Positions 10,763-19,740 are shown, counted from the first letter of the stretch. The stretch is 64,000 nt of DNA from Pectobacterium sp. PL152 (GCA_021907015.1 CP091064.1:3968001-4032000), one strand, 5' to 3'. Translations and numbers: made by a program. The notes: generated by a model from the letters alone, not told the origin.

Positions 10763-12102
10763 TATTTAATCTCCAAATAATCAACGGCTGGTGTGACGCA
10801 GGCGCGAGACAGCAGGGTAGAATCCATCGCCAATATTTCTTTCACCGCTTTGTTAACACCGCCGCCGCCTGCCGGGCCGTTGGTATAGAGCGTTTCAACT
10901 TCGTTGCCCACTTTCACCGCCTGCGCTCTGGTGGTGCAGCGTGCCGCGACGCGTGCGCGGACTTCATACGGTTCGCTGCTTTGCGACCGTTGCGCACCGT
11001 GCAGGGCATCGACACCGATCAGGTCATAGCGCACTTCCTGAAGATCAATCTGGCACAGTGCAAAGCGCCCTTTGACGATATCCAGCGCTAAACGGCCGCG
11101 CGCGACGGCACCGGGACCGGCGTAAGAAATTTCGCCTTCGCCGATGAACCCGTCCTGATAGCCGACGGAGACTTTCAGCGTGTCGGTTTTCGCGCGTCCG
11201 GTGGCACCCTGCACGCGTACGCGGTTTTCACCGTCTTGGGTAAACGTGACGTGGCTGAAATCGGCAATCACGTCCGGGGTGATATAGCTATCCGGGCGGT
11301 GGATTTCGTACAGCAGCTGTTCTTTGCAGGTATCCACACAGACGCGGCCGCCGGAACCTTCTACTTTGGTAATCACGGCGCTGCCATCTTCGCTAATTTC
11401 CGCGATTGGGAAGCCCAAACGATCAAGATGAGGGATGTCTTTAACACCAGGATCGGCGTAGTAGCCGCCAGTGATTTGACCTGCACATTCCAACAGGTGA
11501 CCGAGGCAGGTGCCTTTGCCCAGATGATCCCAGTCATCGGCTGCCCAGTTGAATTCATACATCATGGCGGACAGGAACAGCGACGGGTCGGAAACGCGTC
11601 CGGCAATAATCACGTCTGCATCCTGACGCAGTGCCTCTACCAGTGCATCCGCGCCCAGATAGGCATTGGCGGAAATAATGTCTTTGCCGCAGCGTGAAAC
11701 AGGCTGACCTATCTCATCCAGCTTGGAATCCTGTGCAATCAGTACCGAATGCACATCATCACCGGTAACGACGGCGATTTTCAGCTTGTCTGCGCCAATC
11801 TCTTTGGCGATTTCCAATACGCGCTGACCGGCTGCCACGGGGTTAGCCGAGCCCATGTTGGTGATGATCTTGATACCTTTTTCCAGACAGAGCGGCAGCA
11901 CGGCGTGCATGCGGTCAGACAGCAGTTCGTTGTAGCCCTTTTCCGGGTTCTGCTGCTTCTGCTTTTGGCCGATAGCGATAGTGCGTTCCGCCAGACATTC
12001 AAATACCAGATATTGAATGTCACCTTTTTGAGCCAGTTCTACGGCCGGTTCGATGCGATCGCCCGCATAGCCAGCGCCGGAACCAATACGAATTGTCTTC
12101 AT
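10762..12102 (-). CDS. AtuA-family protein (DUF1446), acyclic terpene utilisation type
   Basis: A 446-residue cytosolic protein opening with MKTIRIGSGAGYAGDRIEPA, characteristic of the AtuA/DUF1446 family, with further conserved stretches ITNMGSANP, VVTGDDV and NGPAGGGGVNK. The family is known from Pseudomonas terpene-acid catabolism but has no agreed reaction. It sits between a citrate-type transporter and a CoA-transferase/thiolase, so I infer a step that turns the imported acid into the keto acid or acyl-CoA used by AtoDA/AtoB. Confidence 0.85.
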   Translation of the reverse strand: MKTIRIGSGAGYAGDRIEPAVELAQKGDIQYLVFECLAERTIAIGQKQKQQNPEKGYNELLSDRMHAVLPLCLEKGIKIITNMGSANPVAAGQRVLEIAKEIGADKLKIAVVTGDDVHSVLIAQDSKLDEIGQPVSRCGKDIISANAYLGADALVEALRQDADVIIAGRVSDPSLFLSAMMYEFNWAADDWDHLGKGTCLGHLLECAGQITGGYYADPGVKDIPHLDRLGFPIAEISEDGSAVITKVEGSGGRVCVDTCKEQLLYEIHRPDSYITPDVIADFSHVTFTQDGENRVRVQGATGRAKTDTLKVSVGYQDGFIGEGEISYAGPGAVARGRLALDIVKGRFALCQIDLQEVRYDLIGVDALHGAQRSQSSEPYEVRARVAARCTTRAQAVKVGNEVETLYTNGPAGGGGVNKAVKEILAMDSTLLSRACVTPAVDYLEIK

Positions 12103-12163
12103 AAACTTACCTTTATCAATGAAATGTGTCTGTTGGCGTCATCAATGGGAAACGGTGCGTTTC

Positions 12164-13486
12164 CTACAGAGGAAAGACCCCGAAGATGACGCAGGCGAAC
12201 GTCATGATGACGCTGGCGGCCCAGAGCACAGGGATAGAGAACTTCTGGTGGTCGGCGAGATCGACACCCGCCAGACTAACCAGGAGGAAGGTGGCAGGCG
12301 TCAGCGGGCTAACCGGGAAGCCAGTGGTCATCTGTCCTAATACGGAAGCCTGCGCGACCTGAATCGGTGGTACACCCAGCATGTCCACAGTGTGGGCAAT
12401 GACTGGCATGATGCCGAAGTAGTACGAATCAGGGTCAAACACCAGACTCAGTGGCATGGAGATCAGGCCGACGATAAACGGAATGTGGGAGGCAAAAGAT
12501 TCCGGCACAAAGCTGACCGCCGAGAGCGACATGGCTTTCAGCATACCGGTGCCGCTCATGATGCCGGTGAACGCACCCGCTGCAAACAGGATGCTGGCCA
12601 TCATCAGCGCCGCTTTGGCATGGGCATTAATGCGCTCTTTCTGCATTTCAACGTTGGGGTAGTTGAACATCAGCGCCAGCGTCAGCGCGATCATGAAGGC
12701 GACCGTAGGTGAAATTTTGGTAAACACCATCGTGCCGATAACGGCAAGCACCAGCGCGATGTTGACCCAGAACATCTTCGGACGACGCAGCGCTTTTTCG
12801 GCATCGGTCAGTTCTTTCACATGCGCTTCGGCCGCGATGGACGGTGAGCTGCCAGCCAGCGGATTACCCGACGCTAATCCCAGACGCTTCTCTTCTTTCT
12901 TGCCCCAGTAATAGCCCATGAGCACCATGAAGGTCAGACCGCAAAGCTGCGCTGGGATAAGCGGAATAAACAGGTCGTGCGTGGTGGTGTTTAACGCGGC
13001 GGCGGCGCGGATCATCGGCCCGGTCCACGGCAGGAAGTTAACACCCGCGCTGAGTGCGGTAATACCGACCAGAATGCGCTTGTCCATACCGAGCTTGTTA
13101 AACAGCGGCAGCATTGCAGGAATGGTGATTAGGAAGGTGACGGCACCGTTACCGTCCAGATGCGCGATCAGTGCTAATACGCCCGTGCCGATAATGATTT
13201 TTACCGGGCTGGTGCCGACCATGCGTAAGATCCCTTTGATGATAGGATCAAACATGCCAGCATCGGTGACGACACCGAAAAAGGCGATGGCAAACACAAA
13301 CATCGCCGCCATTGGGGCCAGTTTGGTGATGCCGTCCACCACGTATTTCGCGGTATCGGTGCCGCTGCCTGCCGCGAGCGCGCCAAGAACGGGAATCACG
13401 ATCAGCGCCACCAGAGGCGACATTCGTTTGGTCATGATGAAAAAGAGCAGGGTGGCTATGGTTAGCACCCCGATGAGAGCTAGCAT
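12164..13486 (-). CDS. CitMHS-family organic acid:cation symporter
   Basis: A 440-residue inner-membrane carrier with 11-12 hydrophobic segments, recognised as the CitMHS family (metal-citrate/proton symporters; Bacillus CitM and CitH are members). Signature-like stretches include HLDGNGAVTFLITIPA and NFLPWTGP. It is the first gene of the minus-strand cluster, 61 bases before the AtuA gene and divergent from a LysR regulator. Substrate is probably a citrate-like di- or tricarboxylate, with or without bound metal; this cannot be fixed from the sequence. Confidence 0.85.
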   Translation of the reverse strand: MLALIGVLTIATLLFFIMTKRMSPLVALIVIPVLGALAAGSGTDTAKYVVDGITKLAPMAAMFVFAIAFFGVVTDAGMFDPIIKGILRMVGTSPVKIIIGTGVLALIAHLDGNGAVTFLITIPAMLPLFNKLGMDKRILVGITALSAGVNFLPWTGPMIRAAAALNTTTHDLFIPLIPAQLCGLTFMVLMGYYWGKKEEKRLGLASGNPLAGSSPSIAAEAHVKELTDAEKALRRPKMFWVNIALVLAVIGTMVFTKISPTVAFMIALTLALMFNYPNVEMQKERINAHAKAALMMASILFAAGAFTGIMSGTGMLKAMSLSAVSFVPESFASHIPFIVGLISMPLSLVFDPDSYYFGIMPVIAHTVDMLGVPPIQVAQASVLGQMTTGFPVSPLTPATFLLVSLAGVDLADHQKFSIPVLWAASVIMTFACVIFGVFPL

Positions 13487-13967
13487 AAAAGATCCTCTTT
13501 AATAATATATTTGTATGTTGCCTATTTGTTTTATTTACAATAAATTAAACAACTCAATAACAATCCTTGTCATAATTAACAAAACAAATGAGTGCTTACG
13601 CCAGAGTCATTTGATTTTTTGTCTGCACTATTTTTATCACCCTCAACCCTCTTTATACTAACTCGTAATCGCAATGGTTTTATTCGTAAATCTGATGGGT
13701 TTATTTTATTTGTTAATGATATTAACTGTTTTGATTTTCTTATTAATGTCTAATTGATTGATTTGGTTTGTTTAATTGGGTCTTTTGCGTAATTGTTTTT
13801 ATGATTTGTGATATTTATCGAAAGTGTCCATTTTTATGAATAGTGGGCTGTGTTTGAATGGAATTAAATAAATGCGGGAAGGATCATAAAAATGGCAGTT
13901 ACCGATTTTTTTTATTGAATTTGTTCCTTTCTTACCGGAGACTTCATTTTATTTATATAAAAACACT
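13487..13967. other. Divergent regulatory region, transporter operon / LysR gene
   Basis: 481 very AT-rich bases with no gene. It must hold both promoters and the LysR-type binding sites. The best dyad I see is listed separately. The length and AT content suggest additional control such as H-NS or CRP, but I see no convincing CRP box. Confidence 0.6.
13712..13726. promoter_or_regulatory. Candidate LysR-type operator (T-N11-A dyad)
   Basis: GTTAAT-GAT-ATTAAC is a perfect dyad and contains T at 13713 and A at 13725, the T-N11-A pattern of LysR-type sites. It lies near the middle of the divergent region. In such AT-rich DNA this could arise by chance. Confidence 0.35.
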
Positions 13968-14897
13968 ATGAACTTATCGATAAAACAATTACGAGCCTTT
14001 ATCGCGCTGACGGAAACCGATAATTTCACGCGCGCGGCTCAGAAAATAAATCTCTCTCAGCCTGCATTTAGTTCATTAATTGCCGGGTTGGAGGAAGAAG
14101 TCGGCTATCGGCTATTTGACCGTGATACACGTAAAGTGCAACTCAATGCTGATGGCCTCCATTTCATTGATATTGCCCGTCGGCTGGTGCAAACCCATGA
14201 CGATGCCGTCGGTGAAATCAAGTCGTATGCCACGGGGTACAAAGGGAAGATTGTACTGGCGGTATTGCCGTCAATGGCAGTGGAATGGTTACCTCAGGTG
14301 CTGGCGCAATATCACCGCGCTTACCCCAAGATTAAGGTTGAACTGCTGGATACGCAGTGGGATCGCTGCCTGAAGGCGGTGCTGGATGGGCGCGCCGATC
14401 TGGCGCTGACGGCAGGGCAGCCGTCGCCGGGAACGTTCAGTTCTCGCATGCTGTTTGCCGACAGCTTTTATCTGATCTGCCAGAACTCGCACCCGTTGGC
14501 GCAGCGCGACAGTGTCGATGTGGCCGATGTCGCGCAATACCCGTTTGTCGGATTTTGCAAAGGCACCAGCATTCGGCAGTACACCGATCAGCTTATCGAG
14601 CCGGAAGGTTTTAACTATGTGCTGGAAGTGCGTCAGTTGACCACCATGATGGGGCTGGTGGCGGCAAATTATGGCGTGAGTATTGTGACGGGGCTGACGC
14701 TGTTCCAGTTTCAGCACAAAGATATTGCGATTATCCCATTCCGGGATTTATCGCTACAGCGCGGTATCTATCTGGTGACAGATAGAGAGCGCCAGCTTTC
14801 GGTGTGTGCGAAAGAGTTTTATGATTTTCTTCTGGAACGGGCAGAAAGTTTTTTCCCGCCGCGTGAGAACCCAAACCGTCCGCAGCGCGGGGCTTAA
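13968..14897 (+). CDS. LysR-type transcriptional regulator
   Basis: A 309-residue regulator with an N-terminal winged helix-turn-helix (residues about 1-60, ...[20 protein letters not shown]) and a LysR substrate-binding domain from about 90 to 295. It is transcribed divergently from the transporter/AtuA/ato operon, the classic arrangement for its activator, and probably senses the imported acid or a pathway intermediate. The region before its ATG lacks a clear Shine-Dalgarno. Its 3' end is convergent with ypfN. Confidence 0.92.
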   Translation: MNLSIKQLRAFIALTETDNFTRAAQKINLSQPAFSSLIAGLEEEVGYRLFDRDTRKVQLNADGLHFIDIARRLVQTHDDAVGEIKSYATGYKGKIVLAVLPSMAVEWLPQVLAQYHRAYPKIKVELLDTQWDRCLKAVLDGRADLALTAGQPSPGTFSSRMLFADSFYLICQNSHPLAQRDSVDVADVAQYPFVGFCKGTSIRQYTDQLIEPEGFNYVLEVRQLTTMMGLVAANYGVSIVTGLTLFQFQHKDIAIIPFRDLSLQRGIYLVTDRERQLSVCAKEFYDFLLERAESFFPPRENPNRPQRGA

Positions 14898-14929
14898 CTC
14901 GCGTGCAGGCGGTTTGGCGATGGCCGGTA

Positions 14930-15120
14930 TCAGGGTTTTTCTTTGGCCAGTCGTCGTCTTCATCGTCCCATTTATCGTTGTTGTCACGATGCGGGGGAAG
15001 TTTGGGTTTGTTGAGCAGAAAACGCGTGTGGTCAACGTTGCGCAATTCTTTGATGCCGTTAATCAGCATGCCTATCAGGATAATCAGGATTATCCACCAG
15101 TAATCAGCCAGCCATGCCAT
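14930..15120 (-). CDS. ypfN: YpfN family small membrane protein (UPF0370)
   Basis: Starts [18 protein letters not shown]: one membrane helix followed by the charged family tail ([20 protein letters not shown], then WPKK). As read, the frame runs on for about 60 extra residues to 14731, antisense to the LysR gene. Adding one base to the T5 run at 14936-14940 gives KKKP and a stop at 14930, which matches the usual length of about 63-66 residues. I therefore treat the extension as a homopolymer artefact. Last gene of the yffB-dapE operon. Function unknown. Confidence 0.85.
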
Positions 15121-15122
15121 GG

Positions 15123-15797
15123 TTACGCCTCATCAACATTATGAATATAACGGGTAAACAGCTGCGGCAAATTCTGGCAAAGCCAGTGGTAGCCTGCAAT
15201 ATCTTCATCTTGCCAGGCGGCAAGAATGAGGTCGGGTGTAAGCTGTTCTTCCGCATACTGTGCTAATGGATAATAGCTGATATGCCAGGGTTCGACTGCG
15301 ACACCGCCGAGATCGTGCGCATAAGGCCGATAAAAACCGTATTCATGCATGTGCGCGCTCATCCACGCGTTCAATGCGGCAAAATAACCGCCTTCTTCAT
15401 ATTCCCACGGCTCCAACTGGAGCGAGCTGCCTGCGGGTAATAAATCGGGATCGTAGATATCGAGATCGCTGCCCCAGTGGTGACGGCTGGAGCCGGGCAT
15501 GGCAGACCAGCGTAGAATCGCTTCACAGCGCTCGCCGTCGTCCAGAGATGAGACATCCAGCGGCTGGCTGTTTGCGTCCATGACGGGACGCTCACCGCGA
15601 AATTTACCATTCCAGATCTGACGCTGGCGTTCGAAATCACGAAACGTGCTGGCAGGCTGTAGGTTAAACCCTGCGGTTTTTGCCGCCAGCTGTAGCGCCA
15701 GAAATGCCGTTACCGCCTCCGGCTGAAGGCGATGGCGACCGTCTAAAGCGACCAGATGCTGGTCGCTTTTACCGGTTAACATAGCTGACGTCATCAT
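15123..15797 (-). CDS. M15-family D,D-carboxypeptidase-like protein (VanY-type)
   Basis: A 224-residue LAS-superfamily peptidase. Zinc ligands are visible as His and Asp in [14 protein letters not shown] and His in [10 protein letters not shown]. The ATG at 15797 overlaps the dapE stop as ATGA; the longer upstream frame lies inside dapE and is a shadow. No signal peptide is apparent, which is odd for an enzyme acting on peptidoglycan peptides; a cytosolic role on recycled muropeptides is possible. It is inserted between dapE and ypfN, which are adjacent in E. coli. Confidence 0.85.
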   Translation of the reverse strand: MMTSAMLTGKSDQHLVALDGRHRLQPEAVTAFLALQLAAKTAGFNLQPASTFRDFERQRQIWNGKFRGERPVMDANSQPLDVSSLDDGERCEAILRWSAMPGSSRHHWGSDLDIYDPDLLPAGSSLQLEPWEYEEGGYFAALNAWMSAHMHEYGFYRPYAHDLGGVAVEPWHISYYPLAQYAEEQLTPDLILAAWQDEDIAGYHWLCQNLPQLFTRYIHNVDEA

Positions 15798-16921
15798 GCG
15801 ATGAGCTGCTCCATAATGCGCTGGTACATGCGGCTCAGCAGTTGCAGGTCTGCGGCGCTGACGCATTCGTCCACTTTATGGATCGTGGCATTGACGGGAC
15901 CCAGTTCAACCACCTGCGCGCCCATACGAGCGATAAAGCGGCCATCGGAAGTGCCGCCATTGGTCAGCAGCTCTGGCGTAACCTCATTGTAATGCTTGAC
16001 GGCATTCACTACGGCATCGACCAGTTCGCCGCGTGCGGTCAGGAATGGCTGGCCGGAAAGCTTCCAGTCAATGGTGTAATTGAGCTGGTGGCGATCCAGC
16101 AATTCCGCTACGCGCTGTTGAATCAGCGTATCCGTTAATTCGGTGCTGAAACGGAAATTAAACTGCACAAACAGTTCGCCGGGGATGACGTTATTGCTGC
16201 CGGTGCCTGCCTGAATATTGGCAATCTGCATAGTGGTTGGCGGGAAGAAATCGTTGCCCCGATCCCACTCGGTGGCGATCAGCTCGTTCAGCGCTGGTGC
16301 TGCTCGGTGAACAGGGTTGTCCGCCAGATGAGGGTAGGCAACGTGCCCCTGTACGCCGTGTACGCGCAGGTTCGCCGTGATGGAACCACGACGGCCAGTT
16401 TTTACCACATCGCCCACGACGTGCGTACTGGACGGCTCGCCGACCAGACAGTAGTCCAATCGCTCGTTGCGTGCCATCAGCGCCTCAACCACTTTTACCG
16501 TGCCGTTAACGGCGCTGGCTTCTTCGTCTGAGGTAATCAGAAACGCAAGGCGCCCTTGATGATTCGGGTGGGCGGCGACAAAGCGCTCGGCGGCAATCAC
16601 CATCGCGGCCAGTGAACCTTTCATGTCCGCCGCGCCACGGCCGTACAGCATACCGTCGCGAATGATCGGCTCAAACGGCGGGTGCTGCCACTGGTTTTCA
16701 TCCCCGCTGGGAACCACGTCAGTGTGCCCGGCGAAGGCCAGCGTTTTTCCTGTGCCGCGCCATGCCCAGAAATTTTGGGTATCGCCAAAATCCATTGCTT
16801 CGACGGTAAAGCCCATCGCCGTCAGGCGTTCAATCATGAGCGCCTGGCAGCCCTCGTCGTTCGGGCTGAGGGAAGGGCGTTTAATTAACTGTTGAGCGAG
16901 CTCTATGACTGGGCAAGACAC
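15794..16921 (-). CDS. dapE: Succinyl-diaminopimelate desuccinylase
   Basis: Hydrolyses N-succinyl-L,L-diaminopimelate in lysine and peptidoglycan-precursor synthesis; binuclear zinc M20 peptidase fold. FAGHTDVVP carries the first metal His and the shared Asp; [10 protein letters not shown] carries the Glu general base. The 375-residue length from the GTG at 16921 equals E. coli DapE, and the N-terminus [16 protein letters not shown] matches; the longer frame to 16996 lies within yffB. It starts directly after the yffB stop. Confidence 0.96.
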   Translation of the reverse strand: MSCPVIELAQQLIKRPSLSPNDEGCQALMIERLTAMGFTVEAMDFGDTQNFWAWRGTGKTLAFAGHTDVVPSGDENQWQHPPFEPIIRDGMLYGRGAADMKGSLAAMVIAAERFVAAHPNHQGRLAFLITSDEEASAVNGTVKVVEALMARNERLDYCLVGEPSSTHVVGDVVKTGRRGSITANLRVHGVQGHVAYPHLADNPVHRAAPALNELIATEWDRGNDFFPPTTMQIANIQAGTGSNNVIPGELFVQFNFRFSTELTDTLIQQRVAELLDRHQLNYTIDWKLSGQPFLTARGELVDAVVNAVKHYNEVTPELLTNGGTSDGRFIARMGAQVVELGPVNATIHKVDECVSAADLQLLSRMYQRIMEQLIA

Positions 16922-16922
16922 G

Positions 16923-17300
16923 TTATTTTTTCTCCGCAATAAATTTCTGGTAGCTGTCGATACTGAACCCCAGCAGCGCGTTGCCGTCATCGGCAATCAG
17001 CAACGGTCGTTTAATCACCGCCGGCTGCTCCAGCATCAGGTTTTTGGCGGCCTCTGCGCTGTCGTGGTTATCGCTGTTGATGCGTTCACGCAGCTCTTCA
17101 CTGAGCTTACGCCAGGTTGTTCCACGTGTGTTGAGTAAGGCCTGAAACCCCAGTTGGTCGATAAAGCGCTGGAGCAACTGTTCATCCAGACCGTCGGCAC
17201 GGTAATCATGGAAGCGATACGCCACCTTTTGATCGTCCAGCCAGCGGCGCGCTTTCTTTATAGTGTCACAGTTTTTGATGCCGTACATGGTCAGCGCCAT
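16923..17300 (-). CDS. yffB: ArsC/Spx-family protein YffB
   Basis: A 125-residue thioredoxin-fold protein of the arsenate reductase/Spx family, with a single N-terminal Cys in [12 protein letters not shown] and the conserved [12 protein letters not shown] and IKRPLL stretches. The E. coli homologue is reported to bind glutathione; a true arsenate reductase role is doubtful. First gene of the yffB-dapE-M15-ypfN operon. ATG at 17300 has AGGA upstream; the ATG four codons later is possible. Confidence 0.9.
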   Translation of the reverse strand: MALTMYGIKNCDTIKKARRWLDDQKVAYRFHDYRADGLDEQLLQRFIDQLGFQALLNTRGTTWRKLSEELRERINSDNHDSAEAAKNLMLEQPAVIKRPLLIADDGNALLGFSIDSYQKFIAEKK

Positions 17301-17474
17301 AGGGGTAAAATCCTTTCTGCTTATTGGGTTGCATAACGATTGCTGTACTCGACAGCACGGCCCGACGGGGCCCGATCGTGCGATAGCCCAGCATGCCGAA
17401 AAAGGCGGGGAGATCTACTGTGAACTGTGTAGCAGAAATAAATGTTAGTACGCTTTTTATACTGGTACGGTACT

Positions 17475-17503
17475 TTTATTTGATTAAAAACTGTGCATAT
17501 AAT
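17475..17503 (+). promoter_or_regulatory. Sigma-70 promoter of ypfM
   Basis: TTTATT, 17 bases, then a perfect TATAAT at 17498-17503, about 29 bases before the ypfM ATG. The -10 is strong and the -35 weak. Confidence 0.6.
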
Positions 17504-17532
17504 ACGTCGCCGTTAATCACCAAGAGGTTTGT

Positions 17533-17592
17533 ATGGTAGAAGTAGAAGTAAGCACTTGGAAAGATTTTATTGAAACAATGTTACGTAAATAA
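17533..17592 (+). CDS. ypfM: YpfM, 19-residue small protein
   Basis: Encodes MVEVEVSTWKDFIETMLRK, very close to E. coli YpfM (from memory, ending WKDFIEVMLRK). AGAGG lies 7 bases upstream of the ATG, a promoter precedes it and a strong terminator follows, so it is its own transcription unit. It lies divergently beside yffB as in E. coli. Too short for routine gene calling. Function is unknown. Confidence 0.85.
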   Translation: MVEVEVSTWKDFIETMLRK

Positions 17593-17640
17593 TAACGAGA
17601 AGTACTGTTAGTCATTCCATACCAGGAATAAAATTATGCG

Positions 17641-17676
17641 AAAAAGCAGTATTGAGTCTCTCAATACTGCTTTTTT
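17641..17676 (+). terminator. Strong Rho-independent terminator after ypfM
   Basis: GCAGTATTGA / TCAATACTGC with a 5-base loop, flanked by A5 and T6, so the stem extends and works in both directions. Confidence 0.85.
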
Positions 17677-17683
17677 CTATCCT

Positions 17684-17797
<114 letters not shown>

Positions 17798-17877
17798 GAG
17801 GAAAAAGGGAAACTTGAGTGAATAAAAGAGGGTATTATTCAGTTCGCGGGTAATTTCCCTTTTATTCAATTAATTCA

Positions 17878-18585
17878 TCATGATGATTGGTTAAGCGCAA
17901 ATTTTGCTGCGGCAATCGCGTGAAGCTTGCTGGTATCAAAAAGAGGAACTGTCGCATCCTGATCACCGATCAGTAACGGAATTTCTGTACAACCCAAGAT
18001 GATGCCTTCTGCGCCTTGCTGTTCAAGCTGCTGGATAATGTCCCGATAGGCCTGCCGTGAGACGTCGTTAATGTTCCCCAGACAAAGTTCGTCGTAAATG
18101 ATGCGATTAACGATCGCTTTTCCCTCATGGTCGGGAACCACTACCTCCACGCCAAATCGTTCCTGAATGCGCTGACGATAGAAATCTTGCTCCATTGTGT
18201 AGCGGGTTCCGAGCAGGCCGACTTTCTTCAATCCGTGCTGTTTCAGGCTGGCGCCGGTGGCATCGGCAATATGTAAAAGAGGAAGCTGGCAGGCACGTTC
18301 AACGTCATCGGCCACTTTATGCATGGTGTTGGTACAGATGACGATAGCATCCGCGCCTACCTGGCGTAATCCCACCGCGATATTGCCGAGGACGGCGGCT
18401 GACTGCTCCCAATCACCTTGTGCCTGCAATCGTTCTATCTCGTGGAAATCGACGCTGTGCAGGATGAGTTTGGCGGAGTGCAGGCCACCAAGTTGGCTTT
18501 TCACATACTCGTTGATGAGGCGGTAATACGGGATGGTGGATTCCCAACTCATTCCCCCGATCAGACCCAGCGTTTTGCTTACCAT
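17878..18585 (-). CDS. Aspartate/glutamate racemase family protein (YgeA-like)
   Basis: A 235-residue cofactor-independent amino-acid racemase. The two catalytic cysteines are in VICTNTMH and GCTEIPLL, and the N-terminus KTLGLIGGMSWEST is typical. The ATG at 18585 follows AAGGAAGG; 41 extra upstream codons are open but lack a better start. E. coli YgeA is a broad-spectrum racemase of homoserine and other residues; the substrate here is not certain. Divergent from cspE. Confidence 0.9.
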   Translation of the reverse strand: MVSKTLGLIGGMSWESTIPYYRLINEYVKSQLGGLHSAKLILHSVDFHEIERLQAQGDWEQSAAVLGNIAVGLRQVGADAIVICTNTMHKVADDVERACQLPLLHIADATGASLKQHGLKKVGLLGTRYTMEQDFYRQRIQERFGVEVVVPDHEGKAIVNRIIYDELCLGNINDVSRQAYRDIIQQLEQQGAEGIILGCTEIPLLIGDQDATVPLFDTSKLHAIAAAKFALNQSS

Positions 18586-18803
18586 ACTACCTTCCTTCGA
18601 TATCATAAAAAGTGATGAATCGGCCCGAACCGAGCGCTCTGTGTTCTGCATCGAGTTAAAATAGGGCAGCGAGGTCGTCCGGTATATCTTTTTAGCGATT
18701 TTTATCACTTTTTATCCAACTTCAACTGGACAAAAGGCCAATCTATTGTTGTACTGTACCTGACACAGATTTTGTGTCTTTCATTCATGTAAAGGTAAGT
18801 TTG

Positions 18804-19013
18804 ATGTCTAAGATTAAAGGTAGTGTTAAGTGGTTTAATGAGTCCAAAGGCTTCGGTTTCATTACTCCTGAAGATGGTAGCAAAGACGTGTTCGTACACT
18901 TCTCTGCCATCCAGAGCAATGGTTTCAAAACTCTGGCTGAAGGTCAGCGTGTAGAGTTCGAAATCACTGACGGTGCCAAAGGTCCTTCTGCTGCTAACGT
19001 TAACGCTATTTAA
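18804..19013 (+). CDS. cspE: Cold-shock-type RNA chaperone CspE
   Basis: A 69-residue single cold-shock domain with RNP1 KGFGFITP and RNP2 VFVHFSAI, nearly identical to E. coli CspE. It binds single-stranded RNA and acts as a transcription antiterminator and RNA chaperone. AAAGG precedes the ATG at 18804. Convergent with crcB and separated from it by a terminator, as in E. coli. Confidence 0.95.
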   Translation: MSKIKGSVKWFNESKGFGFITPEDGSKDVFVHFSAIQSNGFKTLAEGQRVEFEITDGAKGPSAANVNAI

Positions 19014-19029
19014 TTATACCGATTTCGTG

Positions 19030-19056
19030 AAAAACCCGCCAATGGCGGGTTTTTTT
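19030..19056 (+). terminator. cspE terminator (bidirectional with crcB)
   Basis: AACCCGCC / GGCGGGTT with loop AAT, followed by a T-run to 19056 and preceded by four A residues, so it can serve cspE and the convergent crcB. Confidence 0.9.
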
Positions 19057-19093
19057 GCTTCATTTTCCACGTGCTATCCATTTCCACAAGATA

Positions 19094-19477
19094 TCAGTGT
19101 GTTGTCACCCACGTGACCAAGGCAAACGCCAACGCGGTCATCAGTAACGACCCTGCCAGATTCAACAGCACATGTAACCCCGCCGCTGCCAGCTGCCCGC
19201 TTTGCAGGAACATGACAACCTCTGCGGAAAAGGTAGAAAACGTCGTTAAGCCGCCGCATAGCCCGGTGGTAATCAATATTTTCCAGTCCTGATCGAGATG
19301 AGGATGGCGCAGGAAGAAAGCGAGTGCGCCGCCAATAACAAAGGCACCGATTAGATTGGCAAGCAGGGTGCCCAACGGCAGGGTTGGATACAGATTATTA
19401 AACTTCACGCCGAGCTGCCAGCGCGCCACGCTACCCACTCCGCCGCCAATAAATACCGCGAGTAATGTACTAAACAT
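19094..19477 (-). CDS. crcB: Fluoride channel Fluc/CrcB
   Basis: A 127-residue four-helix membrane protein that exports fluoride as a dual-topology dimer. Family landmarks are [10 protein letters not shown], the Asn in LLANLIGAF, and the [13 protein letters not shown] motif containing the sodium-site and phenylalanine-box residues. Same place and orientation as in E. coli. I see no fluoride riboswitch upstream. Confidence 0.95.
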   Translation of the reverse strand: MFSTLLAVFIGGGVGSVARWQLGVKFNNLYPTLPLGTLLANLIGAFVIGGALAFFLRHPHLDQDWKILITTGLCGGLTTFSTFSAEVVMFLQSGQLAAAGLHVLLNLAGSLLMTALAFALVTWVTTH

Positions 19478-19529
19478 AGAAACCTTTCCTGGCCTGTTTT
19501 TGTTTGGATGTTCTTACATCGATTGTTTT

Positions 19530-19740
19530 CACGATCTCGGAGAGTATTGGGCAGGACGCTACGCCCTCTCTGCGAGGTGGACGTAGACATCATTAGCCGG
19601 GTGGCGGTTGTACCCTGTCTGCAGCGGTCAGCGTTTTGGCTGCGCCAGGGTAGGGAGGAATGTCATCTCCGCGCAGTGGGGAGTTTACGCCTTCAGAAGG
19701 GATTTTTGTAGTGAGGCTGAGGGGGAAAGTTGTAAAGCAA
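19530..19740 (+). other. GC-rich structured intergenic segment of unknown nature
   Basis: Between crcB and tatE, where E. coli carries ybeM. No credible gene. Several pairings are visible: GGGT/ACCC around GGCGGTTG, CCCTG...CAGGG enclosing GCAGC/GCTGC (about 19615-19652), and GGAG/CTCC around GAATGTCAT. The segment is GC-rich while its right-hand flank is AT-rich. It could be a structured RNA or 5' leader on either strand, or a decayed gene. I could not match it to a riboswitch class. Confidence 0.35.

Noticed and set aside
19508-19711. 67-codon plus-strand frame in the crcB-tatE gap
   Set aside because: Arg-rich, no RBS, and explained by the GC-rich structured segment.
19478-19740. Fluoride riboswitch for crcB
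   Set aside because: The pseudoknot and conserved segments of the crcB motif are not present upstream of the crcB start on the minus strand.
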